DNA from: Lachnospiraceae bacterium
GTDB taxonomy: Bacteria; Bacillota; Clostridia; Lachnospirales; Lachnospiraceae
DNA: 64,000 nt
Direction: 5' to 3'
NCBI GenBank assembly: GCA_009774245.1
Contig: VSNM01000001.1
Coordinates: 42,647-106,646, forward strand
The notes beneath the pieces are model-generated. The model did not search any database and was not told where the DNA came from. It saw only the letters and a program-made list of their open reading frames with translations. The translations under genes and the position numbers were made by a program. Positions 44,279-53,785 of this stretch are shown piece after piece. How positions within the stretch are numbered: position 1 is the first letter of the stretch; each line of letters begins with the position of its first letter.

Positions 44279-45385
44279 ATGTATACAGAACAGGGTGTGG
44301 TGCGGATTGCCAGACGGGAGAACAACAACAAGAGAAAATACCTGGTGGTGAACAGGCTTCAGGGAAAGCATGTTCCGGTAAAGCCCGGAGAGGCGCTTTC
44401 CATGTTTGGCGCGCTGGCCGACACCCTGAAGGGAAAATATGAGGGGGAAAAACTGCTGGTGGTCGGTTTTGCGGAGACGGCGACAGCGATCGGTGCTGCG
44501 GTGGCGGCGGAGCTTGGCGCGGATTATATACAGACGACAAGGGAGCTCGTGGAGGGGGCTTCGTATCTGTATTTCTCGGAGGAGCACAGCCACGCGACGG
44601 AGCAGAAGCTTGTCAGAGACGAGCTCGACCGTGCGATTCATGCGATCGACAGAATTATATTTATCGAGGATGAGGTCACGACGGGGAAGACGATCCTCAA
44701 CATTGTCAATATTCTGCGAGAACAATATTCGGAGCGGATAAAGTATTCTGTTGCTTCTATATTAAATGGGATGGATGAGACAGCGCTGGACACCTATCGA
44801 AAATATCCTATTGAACTCTTCTGGCTTATAAAGACAGATCATGCCGCATACACGGAAATCGCGGAAGCTTATCGGGGCGATGGCAGTTACATCGTGTGTA
44901 AAAATCAGCAGGGGGCTGATCTGATTCCGACAGCGCATATAAAAATCAAACGACACATGGACACCCGCCGGATGGTCAGGGCGGAAGCATACATAAAATA
45001 TTGTGAGACGCTGTATCAGGATATCATCCGTCAGATTGATCTGGACAGCGTGCAAAAGCTGCTCGTGCTTGGGACCGAGGAGTATATGTATCCGGCGCTT
45101 TATGCAGCCTGCCGTCTCGAAGGGCAGGGACGGGATGTGCGTTTTCATGCGACGACCAGAAGTCCCATCGCGGTGAGCACGGAAGACGATTATCCGCTGC
45201 ACACGAGATATGAACTCCGCAGTCTGTATGACAGCGGGCGGACAACGTATGTCTATGATCTGCAAAAATATGACACGGTTGTCATAATTACGGACGCAGG
45301 GGACGGAATGACGGAGGGGATTCGTTCGCTGGTTTACGCGCTGCGGCTGTGTGGAAATGAGCGGGTTATACTAGTGAGTACCTGA
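44279..45385 (+). CDS. Ter-associated phosphoribosyltransferase with TRSP domain
   Basis: This 368-residue cytosolic protein has an N-terminal PRTase-like fold with the PRPP-loop region IIFIEDEVTTGKTILNIV (residues about 123-140) and a VVGFAETATAIG block, and a C-terminal TRSP domain (KLLVLGTEEYMYPALYAACR, VRFHATTRSPIAV). It is the first gene of the biosynthetic module of Ter stress systems, described by Anantharaman and colleagues in 2012, proposed to make a nucleotide- or ribosyl-derived compound. A sigma-A promoter lies just upstream. Confidence 0.87.
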   Translation: MYTEQGVVRIARRENNNKRKYLVVNRLQGKHVPVKPGEALSMFGALADTLKGKYEGEKLLVVGFAETATAIGAAVAAELGADYIQTTRELVEGASYLYFSEEHSHATEQKLVRDELDRAIHAIDRIIFIEDEVTTGKTILNIVNILREQYSERIKYSVASILNGMDETALDTYRKYPIELFWLIKTDHAAYTEIAEAYRGDGSYIVCKNQQGADLIPTAHIKIKRHMDTRRMVRAEAYIKYCETLYQDIIRQIDLDSVQKLLVLGTEEYMYPALYAACRLEGQGRDVRFHATTRSPIAVSTEDDYPLHTRYELRSLYDSGRTTYVYDLQKYDTVVIITDAGDGMTEGIRSLVYALRLCGNERVILVST

Positions 45386-45395
45386 AGAGGATAGA

Positions 45396-45966
45396 ATGAT
45401 GACAAACGATATGACACAGGGCAGAATTGTCCCGATTCTCGTCAAATTTACCATTCCGCTGGTGCTGGGCAATCTGCTCCAGCTCACCTACAATGCAGTC
45501 GACAGCATTATTGTAGGACGGTATGTGGGGAAGGAAGCGCTCGCAGCGGTTGGAACGAGCAATCCTCTGCTGACGCTGATCATCCTGTCTGTGCAGGGCA
45601 TCTGCCTCGGGGCAGGGATTCTTGTCGGCACGCTCTACGGCGCGAAGGACTACAAGACACTCAAGCGAGAGGTCAGCACTGCGATGCTCTCCGGCATCGC
45701 GTTTTCGCTGGTGCTCACAGCAGCCGCGCTGGCAGCGGCGCCGCATGAAGATTACACTGTGGAGCAGCCTGTTCAATATGGGAGCCCGCGCCATCGCCTG
45801 CGTGATACTGGTTTTTATGTTTGGGATGGGAATCACTGCTCTGCCGTGGGCGTACCTGATCGGGTGGGCGGCGATGATGCTGTATGAGTTGCCGTCTTTG
45901 GTGCGTACTTCGTGCTTGCGCACATCAAATCACAGTATTAATGAAAAGGGAGATAATTCCAGATGA
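45396..45966 (+). pseudogene. Collapsed MATE efflux gene
   Basis: The first 115 or so codons encode the start of a MATE transporter (IVPILVKFTIPLVLGNLLQL, NAVDSIIVGRYVGKEALAAV, GICLGAGILVGTLYGAKDY). Near 45740-45760 the frame changes, and the other frame supplies the last membrane segment of the same family (SLFNMGARAIACVILVFMFG, ALPWAYLIGWAAMMLYELP). About 260 codons are missing between. The tail's stop overlaps the next gene's ATG (ATGA at 45963-45966). So an internal deletion with frame change removed the core while keeping the operon joined. Confidence 0.88.
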
Positions 45967-47030
45967 GAAGTTCATACAGGGACGAGGACGTTACATTATT
46001 GCTCAAGGACATCACAGGTCTGGTAAAGCCGCAGCCCACGGAGGAGCGCGAGCGGCTGATCCAGTCGGGAAAGCATTACAGTGAGATGCTTCCGATCGAG
46101 TATGTGCCGACGCCAAAATACATGGAAATCTACAGGGAGGCACTTGAGAAGTACGCTGAGTCGACAGCCCTGGCGGTGGGAAAGCTGTCAGACAAGATCA
46201 TACAGGCAAAGGGGCAGGAGGTTGTGATCGTATCCCTGGCGCGCGCGGGAATCCCGATCGGGATTCTGGTGAAACATTATATCCGTCAAAAATACCAGTC
46301 AGATGTGCCGCACTATTCTATATCCATTATAAAAGGCAGGGGTATCGATGATAACGCTATGAGGTATCTGCTTGGGCGGTATCAGCAGCAGCAGCTCCTT
46401 TTTCTCGACGGCTGGATTGGGAAAGGGGCGATATTGGAAGAACTGCGAAGGGATATCGGGGCTTACGAGGGTGTCTCCTCCGACATCGCGGTGGTCGCTG
46501 ATCCCGCGAACGTGACGGAGCTTTGCGGCACGCACGAGGATATCCTGATCCCAAGTTCCTGTCTGAACTGCACGGTATCGGGACTGGTGAGCAGGACGTT
46601 TCTGCGGGATGACATTATAGGACCAGATGATTTTCATGGGGCTGTGTATTACGGGGAGCTGGCGGATTCGGATTTGTCGTATGCGTTTATTGATGCGATC
46701 GAGCGGCATTTCAGGTTCGATGACATATTGCCGGAGAGCGCGCCTGTAGAAAAAAGCGGAGTGAATGACCGCGGCATCGATGAGGTGAGAAAGATCGCTG
46801 AGGAGTTTGATGTGGACGACATCAATCTCATCAAACCGGGAATCGGCGAGACGACGCGTGTGCTTTTGCGGCGTGTTCCGTGGAAGATTCTGATCGATGA
46901 AAAATACAGGGATAATCCGGAGCTTAGTCCTATCGTGAGACTTGCCGAGGAAAAAAATGTCCTGATCGAATACTATCCGTTAAAACATTACAAGTGCTGC
47001 GGCATTATCAGGAAACTTGCGGAGGCATGA
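45963..47030 (+). CDS. Ter-associated StiP-type protein (PRTase-like plus PELOTA domain)
   Basis: This 355-residue protein is annotated in relatives as cysteine protease StiP or PELOTA/PRTase protein. The N-terminal part has GKLSDKIIQAKGQEVVIVSL and RAGIPIGILVKHYI, the PRTase-like core; the C-terminal 90 residues (VDDINLIKPGIGETTRVLLR, LSPIVRLAEEKNVLIEYYPL) resemble a PELOTA RNA-binding domain. It belongs to the Ter biosynthetic module with the TRSP and ATP-grasp proteins. Its ATG overlaps the collapsed MATE gene. Confidence 0.85.
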   Translation: MRSSYRDEDVTLLLKDITGLVKPQPTEERERLIQSGKHYSEMLPIEYVPTPKYMEIYREALEKYAESTALAVGKLSDKIIQAKGQEVVIVSLARAGIPIGILVKHYIRQKYQSDVPHYSISIIKGRGIDDNAMRYLLGRYQQQQLLFLDGWIGKGAILEELRRDIGAYEGVSSDIAVVADPANVTELCGTHEDILIPSSCLNCTVSGLVSRTFLRDDIIGPDDFHGAVYYGELADSDLSYAFIDAIERHFRFDDILPESAPVEKSGVNDRGIDEVRKIAEEFDVDDINLIKPGIGETTRVLLRRVPWKILIDEKYRDNPELSPIVRLAEEKNVLIEYYPLKHYKCCGIIRKLAEA

Positions 47031-47086
47031 GGGCGGCGGCCACTGGCGGATGAAGTGGAAAAATACCACGGGAGGTTGTAATTAAT

Positions 47087-48094
47087 ATGATAAGAGTATG
47101 GTTTAACCATTGGTTCAGCACTTCCTACGGACTGATTGAGCTGATGAAGGAGGGCGCTGACGGGCAGATTTGTGTGATCGGCAGCAATCGTCAGAAAGAT
47201 TCCGTCATACAGCTGGTCTGCGATGAGTGGTATGAGGAGCCGGATATTAGCGGTGAGGAGTATGTTGCATTTTGTCTGCAATTTTGTGCCGAGCATCACA
47301 TAGATGCATTTGTACCGCGGCGCAATATGGTGGAGATCAGCCGGAATATAGTGCGCTTTGAGCAGGCCGGCGTGAGAGTCATGGTGGACGATTATAAGAC
47401 AATACAGTTATTAAATGACAAGGCGGCTGCCTACGCTTTATTGAAGGGCTGCGGCGGACTGCACATACCTGATTTTCAGATCGTGAACGATGTCCATCAA
47501 TTCGAACAGGCTTACCAGAAGCTCCGGGAGGAATACGGACAGGTGTGTGTCAAGTTCGTGAAGGACGAGGGAGGGATGAGTTTTCGCAAGATTGAGGAAC
47601 GTGTTGACTGCTTTCGGCAGCTTAAAGTCTATCAGGGAAGCGGGATTTCTTATGAGAGGTTGTCAGAAACGCTCGGCAGCGCCGCGGAATTTGACGATTT
47701 GATGGTGATGCCATATCTCCCTGGAAATGAGATCAGCGTGGACTGCCTTCAGACGAAAAAAGGCCTGATCGCGATACCGCGCAATAAGGGTGCAGCGCGC
47801 CATGAGCGGGTGGAGTACGATCCTGAGATCCTGCGGATGACAGACATCATTATGAAGCAGGCCGCGCTGCAGTATCCATGCAACATACAGTTTAAGTACA
47901 GGGAGGATGTGCCATATCTTTTGGAGATCAATACCAGAATGTCCGGCGGTCTCCAGATGAGCTGTCTGGCAGCGCAGGTCAATATCCCCCACATTGCGCT
48001 GGGCAAACTTTTCGGGCGCGATCTGGACTGGACGATGGATAGGGCAGAGAAGACCGTATCTTACATAGAGATGCCCCGGATGATTCATCAGTAG
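47087..48094 (+). CDS. Ter-associated ATP-grasp protein
   Basis: This 335-residue cytosolic ATP-grasp ligase has motifs LLNDKAAAYALLKGCGGLHI (start of the ATP-binding lobe), VCVKFVKDEGGMSFRKIEE (glycine loop), LMVMPYLPGNEISVDC and YLLEINTRMSGGLQMSC (metal-binding end). These enzymes join an acid to an amine or thiol with ATP. In the Ter module it is proposed to take part in synthesis of an unknown small molecule. GGGAGGTTG precedes the ATG. It converges with the lyase gene with a 7-base overlap of 3' ends. Confidence 0.88.
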   Translation: MIRVWFNHWFSTSYGLIELMKEGADGQICVIGSNRQKDSVIQLVCDEWYEEPDISGEEYVAFCLQFCAEHHIDAFVPRRNMVEISRNIVRFEQAGVRVMVDDYKTIQLLNDKAAAYALLKGCGGLHIPDFQIVNDVHQFEQAYQKLREEYGQVCVKFVKDEGGMSFRKIEERVDCFRQLKVYQGSGISYERLSETLGSAAEFDDLMVMPYLPGNEISVDCLQTKKGLIAIPRNKGAARHERVEYDPEILRMTDIIMKQAALQYPCNIQFKYREDVPYLLEINTRMSGGLQMSCLAAQVNIPHIALGKLFGRDLDWTMDRAEKTVSYIEMPRMIHQ

Positions 48095-49053
48095 TTTTTG
48101 ATGCCGAAATATTCCGCCAGAAACAGTGTGCGCGATGCCCATCGGGAATGCGTCTTGTACTCGTTCATGCGCTCTTTGCCTGCGCTGCCTGCCACCAGCG
48201 AGTGGGATGTCTGATCCCAACTGAGGATTGCGGAGGCATCCTGATAGTCCTTCTCCGATACCTTGTACGCTTCGTTTACGACTGCGATCTGATTCGGATA
48301 GATGACTGTCTTGCCGACAAAGCCGCAGAGCTTGTCGTCAGCGATCTCGTGATACAGTCCTCTTTCCCAGTTGGGGCTGTTGTAGTACTCCCACACCGGA
48401 CCGGAAACGACATAATCCATGCCGTAGACCGTGATGATGTCGGAAAAAATATTGGTGACCGGACGAATCTGGTGTATGGATTCGTCGTCATGTCTCCGGA
48501 ATCCAAATGCGTGACAGAGGTCGTTTCCGCCGACGCGGATATTTAACACTCTGTCTTTGATCAGCTCCAGCTTGTCTTTTAGTGTATATAAGATTTCATA
48601 TCTGTCGCGCAGGTTGATCATGCTCGGGCTCTCAAAGATCGGCATGGTGTATACCGGACCGCCTGCGGTCTCATTGATTTTGATCAGCTCCCGGATATAG
48701 TCATCCACATTTTCCAGTGAAAATTTGGGGAGGATAAAGCCTGTGACAAGCCGTGAACTCTCACTAAAGTCTTTGTAAAGTCTTCCGATCTGACGGGAAT
48801 TTCGCACACGTATGAAAATCTTGGGCAGATAAAATTGTCTCAGCTGCAGCTGTGCATTCAGACGGCGCAGGGAATCCGCCAGAATGTGCTCTGCTTCGGC
48901 GACGCAATCATCCCGAATCGTGTCCTCGAGACACAACGCAAGCGAGTATTTCGTGCCAAACCGGTTGTTGATGATGGAATCGACGATCGTTTTCTTGTTG
49001 GCGGGACAGTATAAGAGCGCCCCGACACTATAATAAAGTAAAGAATTATTCAT
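48088..49053 (-). CDS. HpcH/HpaI aldolase/citrate-lyase-family protein
   Basis: This 321-residue TIM-barrel protein is of the CitE-like C-C bond lyase family found in Ter systems. Motifs are GALLYCPANKKTIVDSI, LCLEDTIRDD (metal/CoA region), IFIRVRNSRQIG, YTMPIFESPSMIN and NIRVGGNDLCHAFGFRR. It should cleave or form a C-C bond in a CoA-type or keto acid substrate. ATG at 49053 follows CAGGAG; TTG at 49059 is less likely. It is the only gene of the core cluster read on the minus strand, convergent with ATP-grasp. Confidence 0.87.
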   Translation of the reverse strand: MNNSLLYYSVGALLYCPANKKTIVDSIINNRFGTKYSLALCLEDTIRDDCVAEAEHILADSLRRLNAQLQLRQFYLPKIFIRVRNSRQIGRLYKDFSESSRLVTGFILPKFSLENVDDYIRELIKINETAGGPVYTMPIFESPSMINLRDRYEILYTLKDKLELIKDRVLNIRVGGNDLCHAFGFRRHDDESIHQIRPVTNIFSDIITVYGMDYVVSGPVWEYYNSPNWERGLYHEIADDKLCGFVGKTVIYPNQIAVVNEAYKVSEKDYQDASAILSWDQTSHSLVAGSAGKERMNEYKTHSRWASRTLFLAEYFGIKNY

Positions 49054-49160
49054 GATCAAAGTCTCCTGAAAATGTCAATAGATAACACACAATAGATAAT
49101 ACACAATAGATATACTATAGCACACATTTTTACAAAATGGTAGCTAAAGAAAAAAATATG

Positions 49161-49169
49161 TGGTATAGT
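49161..49169 (+). promoter_or_regulatory. Extended -10 promoter of the protease gene
   Basis: TGGTATAGT matches TGN plus TATAGT, 57 bases before the ATG at 49227. No clear -35. Confidence 0.55.
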
Positions 49170-49226
49170 AAAAGTGTTTGGAGTATTTTATAAGGATATA
49201 TTCAGATCATGCAGGGGATAAAATGA

Positions 49227-50144
49227 ATGGAAAGTGGAAATAATCAAACGATTAAGGTGGTAATTCCGCCAAGACCAGACAGGAAAAGGAGTGAGGCATC
49301 GCAGCCGGCGCGGGAGAGTGTCGGGACAGTGCGTGTCTCGATACCGCCGCGGCAAGGTAGAACAACTTCGCAGTCACAGTCTCGGGCGGCTTCGCAGTCC
49401 CAGTCAGCATCGCAGTCTCGGGCGGCATCGCAGCAGCCGGCATTGACGTCGCAGCGACTCGAGAGGATGCCTGCTGCGGTGTCGGAGGCTGTGCAGGTCC
49501 GGATACCTCCGCGCGCGGGGCAGAATCATGGCAGGGCGGAGCAGGGCAGTGTCAGCCGCGGCGCAAGGGCTGAGATGAGCTTTGAGCAGCTGGCCCAGCT
49601 GGCGTCCTCCGTCGTTATGATCATGGTTCATGACAAGAAAGGGGAGGCGTTTGCCTCGGGTTCCGGCATTATGATAGGCAGGAAGGGCTACATTCTGACG
49701 AATAATCATGTGCTGAGCGAGGGTAGCTATTTTACAGTCAGGATTGAGAATGATGACAATAGCTACAGGACAGAGCAGATCATCAAGTACAATCAGCTGC
49801 TTGACCTTGCAGTCATACGGATTGACAGAGAACTTGTACCGCTTCCCGTATACAACGGACCACAGAAGCTTGTCAGGGGACAGAAGGTCGTCGCGATCGG
49901 AAGCCCGCTTGGACTTTTCAATTCCGTGTCGGACGGCATTATAGCAGGATTTCGTGTACTTGATGAGGTGGATATGATACAGTTTACGGCGCCGACATCG
50001 CCGGGGAGCTCGGGCGGAGCGGTTCTCAACATGTACGGGGAAGTCATAGGGATCAGCACTGCGGGCGCTCCGGGCGCGCAGGGAATCAACTGGGCAGTGG
50101 GGTACGAATTTATCAATCTGTTCACGCAGGGCTTTCGAAGCTGA
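49227..50144 (+). CDS. Cytosolic trypsin-like serine protease with VxIPPR repeats
   Basis: This 305-residue protein has a low-complexity N terminus of about 115 residues rich in Ser, Gln, Ala and Arg, containing three copies of the motif V-x-I-P-P-R (near residues 11-16, 37-42 and 91-96). The rest is an HtrA-like protease domain with triad H161 (LTNNHVL), D193 (LLDLAVI) and S262 (SPGSSGGAV). There is no signal peptide, membrane segment or PDZ domain, unlike typical HtrA. It lies between the lyase and YceG genes in the Ter cluster, so it probably serves that system inside the cell. Confidence 0.87.
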   Translation: MESGNNQTIKVVIPPRPDRKRSEASQPARESVGTVRVSIPPRQGRTTSQSQSRAASQSQSASQSRAASQQPALTSQRLERMPAAVSEAVQVRIPPRAGQNHGRAEQGSVSRGARAEMSFEQLAQLASSVVMIMVHDKKGEAFASGSGIMIGRKGYILTNNHVLSEGSYFTVRIENDDNSYRTEQIIKYNQLLDLAVIRIDRELVPLPVYNGPQKLVRGQKVVAIGSPLGLFNSVSDGIIAGFRVLDEVDMIQFTAPTSPGSSGGAVLNMYGEVIGISTAGAPGAQGINWAVGYEFINLFTQGFRS

Positions 50145-50205
50145 GATGGAAACATTAAAATTGGATTAAAAACGAATTAATATTTGCAAGTACGACCTGC
50201 TTGTG

Positions 50206-50234
50206 TTGAACAAGTTGGTCTGTTATGATATACT
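50206..50234 (+). promoter_or_regulatory. Ter-cluster promoter 2 (yceG operon)
   Basis: TTGAAC (50206-50211), 17 bases, TATACT (50229-50234), 52 bases before the yceG-type gene. Confidence 0.82.
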
Positions 50235-50286
50235 TCTATTATCTGTGTTGGAAAAAGTGGTTAAGTGATATTGATTGAGGGAGCAT

Positions 50287-52557
50287 ATGTTTGCACATGT
50301 TAAGATAAAAAATCTGGATGATTTTTTTGCGGAACGCGATAGCAGACCTGGCAGGGGTGTGTATTTTTACAGGATCAATGGGTATACTGAGGAAATCGGG
50401 CAGTTTATACAGAAATATTACGAGGCGGCGAGACTGTCCGGTGTGATCATCGAGGGTAGGATTCCCAATCCGGACGAGAAAAATCTGGCCTACTATGAGG
50501 AGATCATGGGGCGGGATTTTCGGATGAGCCCTGATTTTATCTCACAGAGTCTGAGAAAGTGGCTGCCGCGCATGAACGATTATCAGAGGGGGAATGTCGC
50601 GCGGTCTCTCTATGAAACGCTCTGCGCATTGCGTCAATCCGGCAAAAATGATAATATGTTGAAAAATGCATACATAAAGTTCATGTGCTGGTTATACTAT
50701 AAATTTGAGCGCATTGTCAATATGCTCGGCGAGAGTAAAATTCCCAAGATTCTGTACGAGGGAGATATCAGCAGCTATGAGCTTTTGCTTGTCACGATTC
50801 TTTCCAACGCGGGTTGCGATGTGGTGCTTTTGCAGTATGGAGGAGATATCAGATATCAGAGTCTTGATGCGGACGGCCGGTTATCGGACAATCTCGCGCT
50901 GCCCGGTATGCGGGAATTTCCGCCGAATTTTAACTTAAAATGGATTCGAACCGAGATACAGAACGCGTTGGACAATGAGCGGATTTACGGGACGAGACCG
51001 CAGATTCTCAACTACACAAACGCATGGATTGAGGGCAGCGGATTTGCTGATTTTAAGAAGAGTGTCGCTGCAAGGGGCGACGATCCGAAGCTTTATTACA
51101 ATTGCTTTTATCGGATCAGCGGGGTTGAGGATAAGCTGACATACGCCAGTGAGCTGTATCAGTTTCAGCTGGAATTGACAAACAGCGGGCGGCGGGTTGT
51201 CATTGCCGACGAGTGCATACCAAAGCCTGAGATGGATGAGATCGCGGCAGTCAGGCGCAAGAATTACACAAGGCAGGATGAGATGCTGATGGACCTGTCT
51301 GCGAACATTCAGTACACGGCAAACATTGAACTGCAGCGCATTATGGTGAAGGCGTTTGTGGATGTGATGCTCGATGAGGCGAAGCAGGCAGATCAAAATC
51401 TCAATAAGCTTACAAACAAGACTGTTTATATGCTCTGCTGGCTCAGGCGCTACCAGAAACAGCTCTTTTCGAACTGGAAGATGCCGGATATCAGCTGCTT
51501 CATACACATGGGACCTTGCAGGGATGATAATGAGGCGCTGTTTTTGCGGATTCTGGCGAGACTTCCGGTGGACGTGCTGGTCCTGACGCCGGATTTGAAT
51601 ACCAGGTGCTGCCTTGAGGATGCGCTTTTGTATGAGCTGCATTTCGCGGAGTCGCTTCCCATGAACAGATATCCGCGCCAGAGTGCGGATGTACAGGTAG
51701 GGACTGTCGCGTACCATGCCGAGCGTGAGCTGGATGGACTGATGTATCAGGACACAGGCATGTATCGCAACCGTCAGTACGATAAGGCAGTCGCAGTCAC
51801 GCTGCAGACCATGTATGAGGAGATTCGGATTCTGTGGAAGGAGGAGCTGAAGTTCCGTCCGAATTTCAATACGGAGAATGGCGTCGTCACGCTGCCGGTG
51901 ATTTTTGCCAAGGTATCGGGCGTCAAGGATGGCATCGTGCAGAAGTATTGGAGCTCGATCAAGGAGCTGATGACGGAGGATACGTTTGTCGTGAAGAACG
52001 TACCGTATATTGACTCCACAGCGCCAAATCCGATGAAGATGCACGCGGTTGAATTTTTTAAGAACGGGCGTCTGCAGAGGAAGAAAATCAGGGAAAATCC
52101 GAACTATGCCTACAGCTTTCTGCGGGATGAGGTTCAGGAACATATTTTTGACAAGCTGCAGCTGTTGATTGAGAGCAGGGTGATTAGGGGAACGTTTGAA
52201 AATGGCACGGAGTACACGATCATCGCGACAATCCTGAATATGCCCAAGGAGATTGTGCGGCTGATACAGAAGTTTGATTTCACGAAGAAGAATCCGAAGC
52301 TGATCTATATCAACACCGGAGAGAAGATTATTTCGCTTGAGGATTCCATATTGACAGCATTTTTGAATCTTGCGGGATTTGATGTGGCATTTTTTGTGCC
52401 GACAGGATATCAGAATATCGAGAAATATTTTAGCAGGAGACTGATGGAGGAACACCAGATAGGTGAGTATGTATATGATCTGCAGGTTCCCAATATGGCG
52501 CTTGTCTCGGCAGGCCCACGGCAGTCGTGGCGCGATAAGCTGTTCCGCAGGGGATAG
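50287..52557 (+). CDS. yceG: YceG-family protein of Ter/TelA systems
   Basis: This 756-residue cytosolic protein is of the YceG family (as in the Bacillus yceCDEFGHI operon), a usual partner of TelA-type proteins. It appears to contain two similar halves: PKILYEGDISSYELLLVTIL with GCDVVLLQYGGD in the first, and PKLIYINTGEKIISLEDSIL with GFDVAFFVPTGYQNIEKYF in the second, each near the end of the half. Function is unknown. ATG at 50287 follows GAGGGAG. It starts the plus-strand operon leading to TelA, TerD and the calcium ATPase. Confidence 0.87.
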   Translation: MFAHVKIKNLDDFFAERDSRPGRGVYFYRINGYTEEIGQFIQKYYEAARLSGVIIEGRIPNPDEKNLAYYEEIMGRDFRMSPDFISQSLRKWLPRMNDYQRGNVARSLYETLCALRQSGKNDNMLKNAYIKFMCWLYYKFERIVNMLGESKIPKILYEGDISSYELLLVTILSNAGCDVVLLQYGGDIRYQSLDADGRLSDNLALPGMREFPPNFNLKWIRTEIQNALDNERIYGTRPQILNYTNAWIEGSGFADFKKSVAARGDDPKLYYNCFYRISGVEDKLTYASELYQFQLELTNSGRRVVIADECIPKPEMDEIAAVRRKNYTRQDEMLMDLSANIQYTANIELQRIMVKAFVDVMLDEAKQADQNLNKLTNKTVYMLCWLRRYQKQLFSNWKMPDISCFIHMGPCRDDNEALFLRILARLPVDVLVLTPDLNTRCCLEDALLYELHFAESLPMNRYPRQSADVQVGTVAYHAERELDGLMYQDTGMYRNRQYDKAVAVTLQTMYEEIRILWKEELKFRPNFNTENGVVTLPVIFAKVSGVKDGIVQKYWSSIKELMTEDTFVVKNVPYIDSTAPNPMKMHAVEFFKNGRLQRKKIRENPNYAYSFLRDEVQEHIFDKLQLLIESRVIRGTFENGTEYTIIATILNMPKEIVRLIQKFDFTKKNPKLIYINTGEKIISLEDSILTAFLNLAGFDVAFFVPTGYQNIEKYFSRRLMEEHQIGEYVYDLQVPNMALVSAGPRQSWRDKLFRRG

Positions 52558-52600
52558 ATAGTTCGTGAACAGTAATGAATATACAGAATGGAGGATTTAT

Positions 52601-53752
52601 ATGGGACTTGATTTCAGCAGGGTAAAAACGCAGTCGCCTGCGATGGCAAATACCATGGATACAAAAAATGAGATAGAAGTGGTCAGAACATATGATATTG
52701 TGGAGGACAGACAGCAGATGAACGAGGTGCTTGTCGGCTCGCAGGAGGTTGACGATATCGTGAGCACGATCGAGGTCAATAATCTGGAGACGATCGTGTC
52801 CTTTGGCGCGGAGGTTGCGGAGGAGATCTCAAAGGCTTCGGATGTCGTGCTGAACAATGTCAATATGTCCCAGCTTGACGATTCGAGCGAGATGCTCAAC
52901 GCGCTGGCAAAGGTGATGGAGAAGTTTGACATCGATGAGCTTCAGGAAAATCCCACCCTGTTTGGCAAACTGTTTGGCAATATGAGAAAGCAGCTTGACA
53001 AGATACTGGACAAATATCATACGATGGGTGACGAGGTTGACAAGATCTATGTGGAGCTTCGGAAATATGAGTCGGAGATCAAGCAGTCAAACCGCAACCT
53101 GGACAAAATGTTTGAGGCGAATGTGGACTACTATCATGAGCTGGTAAAATATATCCTTGCCGGAGAGCAGGGATGCAGGGAGATCGAGGCGTACATCGCA
53201 CAGAGAGAGGCCGACATGCAGTCGACAGGCGACACTTCGATACAGTTTGAGATCACGAGTCTCAATCAGGCGCTGATGATGCTGGAGCAGCGGACACAGG
53301 ATCTGCGGACAGCGGAGAGCGTGGCGATGCAGTCGATTCCGATGATCAAGGCGATGGAGTTTTCCAATATGAACCTTGTCAGAAAGATCAACTCGGCCTT
53401 TATCATCACGCTGCCTGTATTTAAACAGGCGCTGGCACAGGCGATCATGCTCAAACGCCAGAAGATACAGGCGGAGGCGATGAGCGCGCTCGACGCCAAG
53501 ACGAATGAGATGCTGATCAAGAATGCGCAGAACACCGTGGAGCAGACAAAGCTGACGACGGCGATGGCAGCAGGCAGCTCGATTAAGATTGAAACATTGG
53601 AGACAACCTGGAGAACGATCGTGGATGGTATCAATGAGACGAGACAGATTCAGAATGACGCGAGACAGAAGCGCGTTGAAGATCAGGCAAGACTCGAGAA
53701 TATCAAGCGTGAGTTCAACGAGATGTACCATGTTCCCAATAAAAAGAACTGA
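52601..53752 (+). CDS. telA: TelA/KlaA family toxic-anion resistance protein
   Basis: This 383-residue helical cytosolic protein is of the TelA family, linked to resistance to tellurite and cell-envelope agents. Characteristic blocks are LGKLFGNMRKQLDKILDKYH-like coiled coil, LPVFKQALAQAIMLKRQKIQ and the C-terminal WRTIVDGINETRQIQNDARQ. Long coiled coils cover residues about 110-200. ATG at 52601 follows TGGAGGATTT. It sits between yceG and the terD genes, the standard order. Confidence 0.9.
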   Translation: MGLDFSRVKTQSPAMANTMDTKNEIEVVRTYDIVEDRQQMNEVLVGSQEVDDIVSTIEVNNLETIVSFGAEVAEEISKASDVVLNNVNMSQLDDSSEMLNALAKVMEKFDIDELQENPTLFGKLFGNMRKQLDKILDKYHTMGDEVDKIYVELRKYESEIKQSNRNLDKMFEANVDYYHELVKYILAGEQGCREIEAYIAQREADMQSTGDTSIQFEITSLNQALMMLEQRTQDLRTAESVAMQSIPMIKAMEFSNMNLVRKINSAFIITLPVFKQALAQAIMLKRQKIQAEAMSALDAKTNEMLIKNAQNTVEQTKLTTAMAAGSSIKIETLETTWRTIVDGINETRQIQNDARQKRVEDQARLENIKREFNEMYHVPNKKN

Positions 53753-53785
53753 AAATAAGATTTCATGTGAAGGAGGAAAAAAGGT

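Noticed and set aside
49340..49445. Repetitive Ser/Gln-coding stretch considered as a CRISPR-like or tandem repeat array
   Set aside because: Units are short, irregular and in frame with the protease leader; no spacer-repeat structure.
50935..52455. 506-residue open frame antisense to the yceG-type gene
   Set aside because: It mirrors codon bias of the real gene, has no ribosome site and no recognisable domain; the plus-strand frame is a clear family member.
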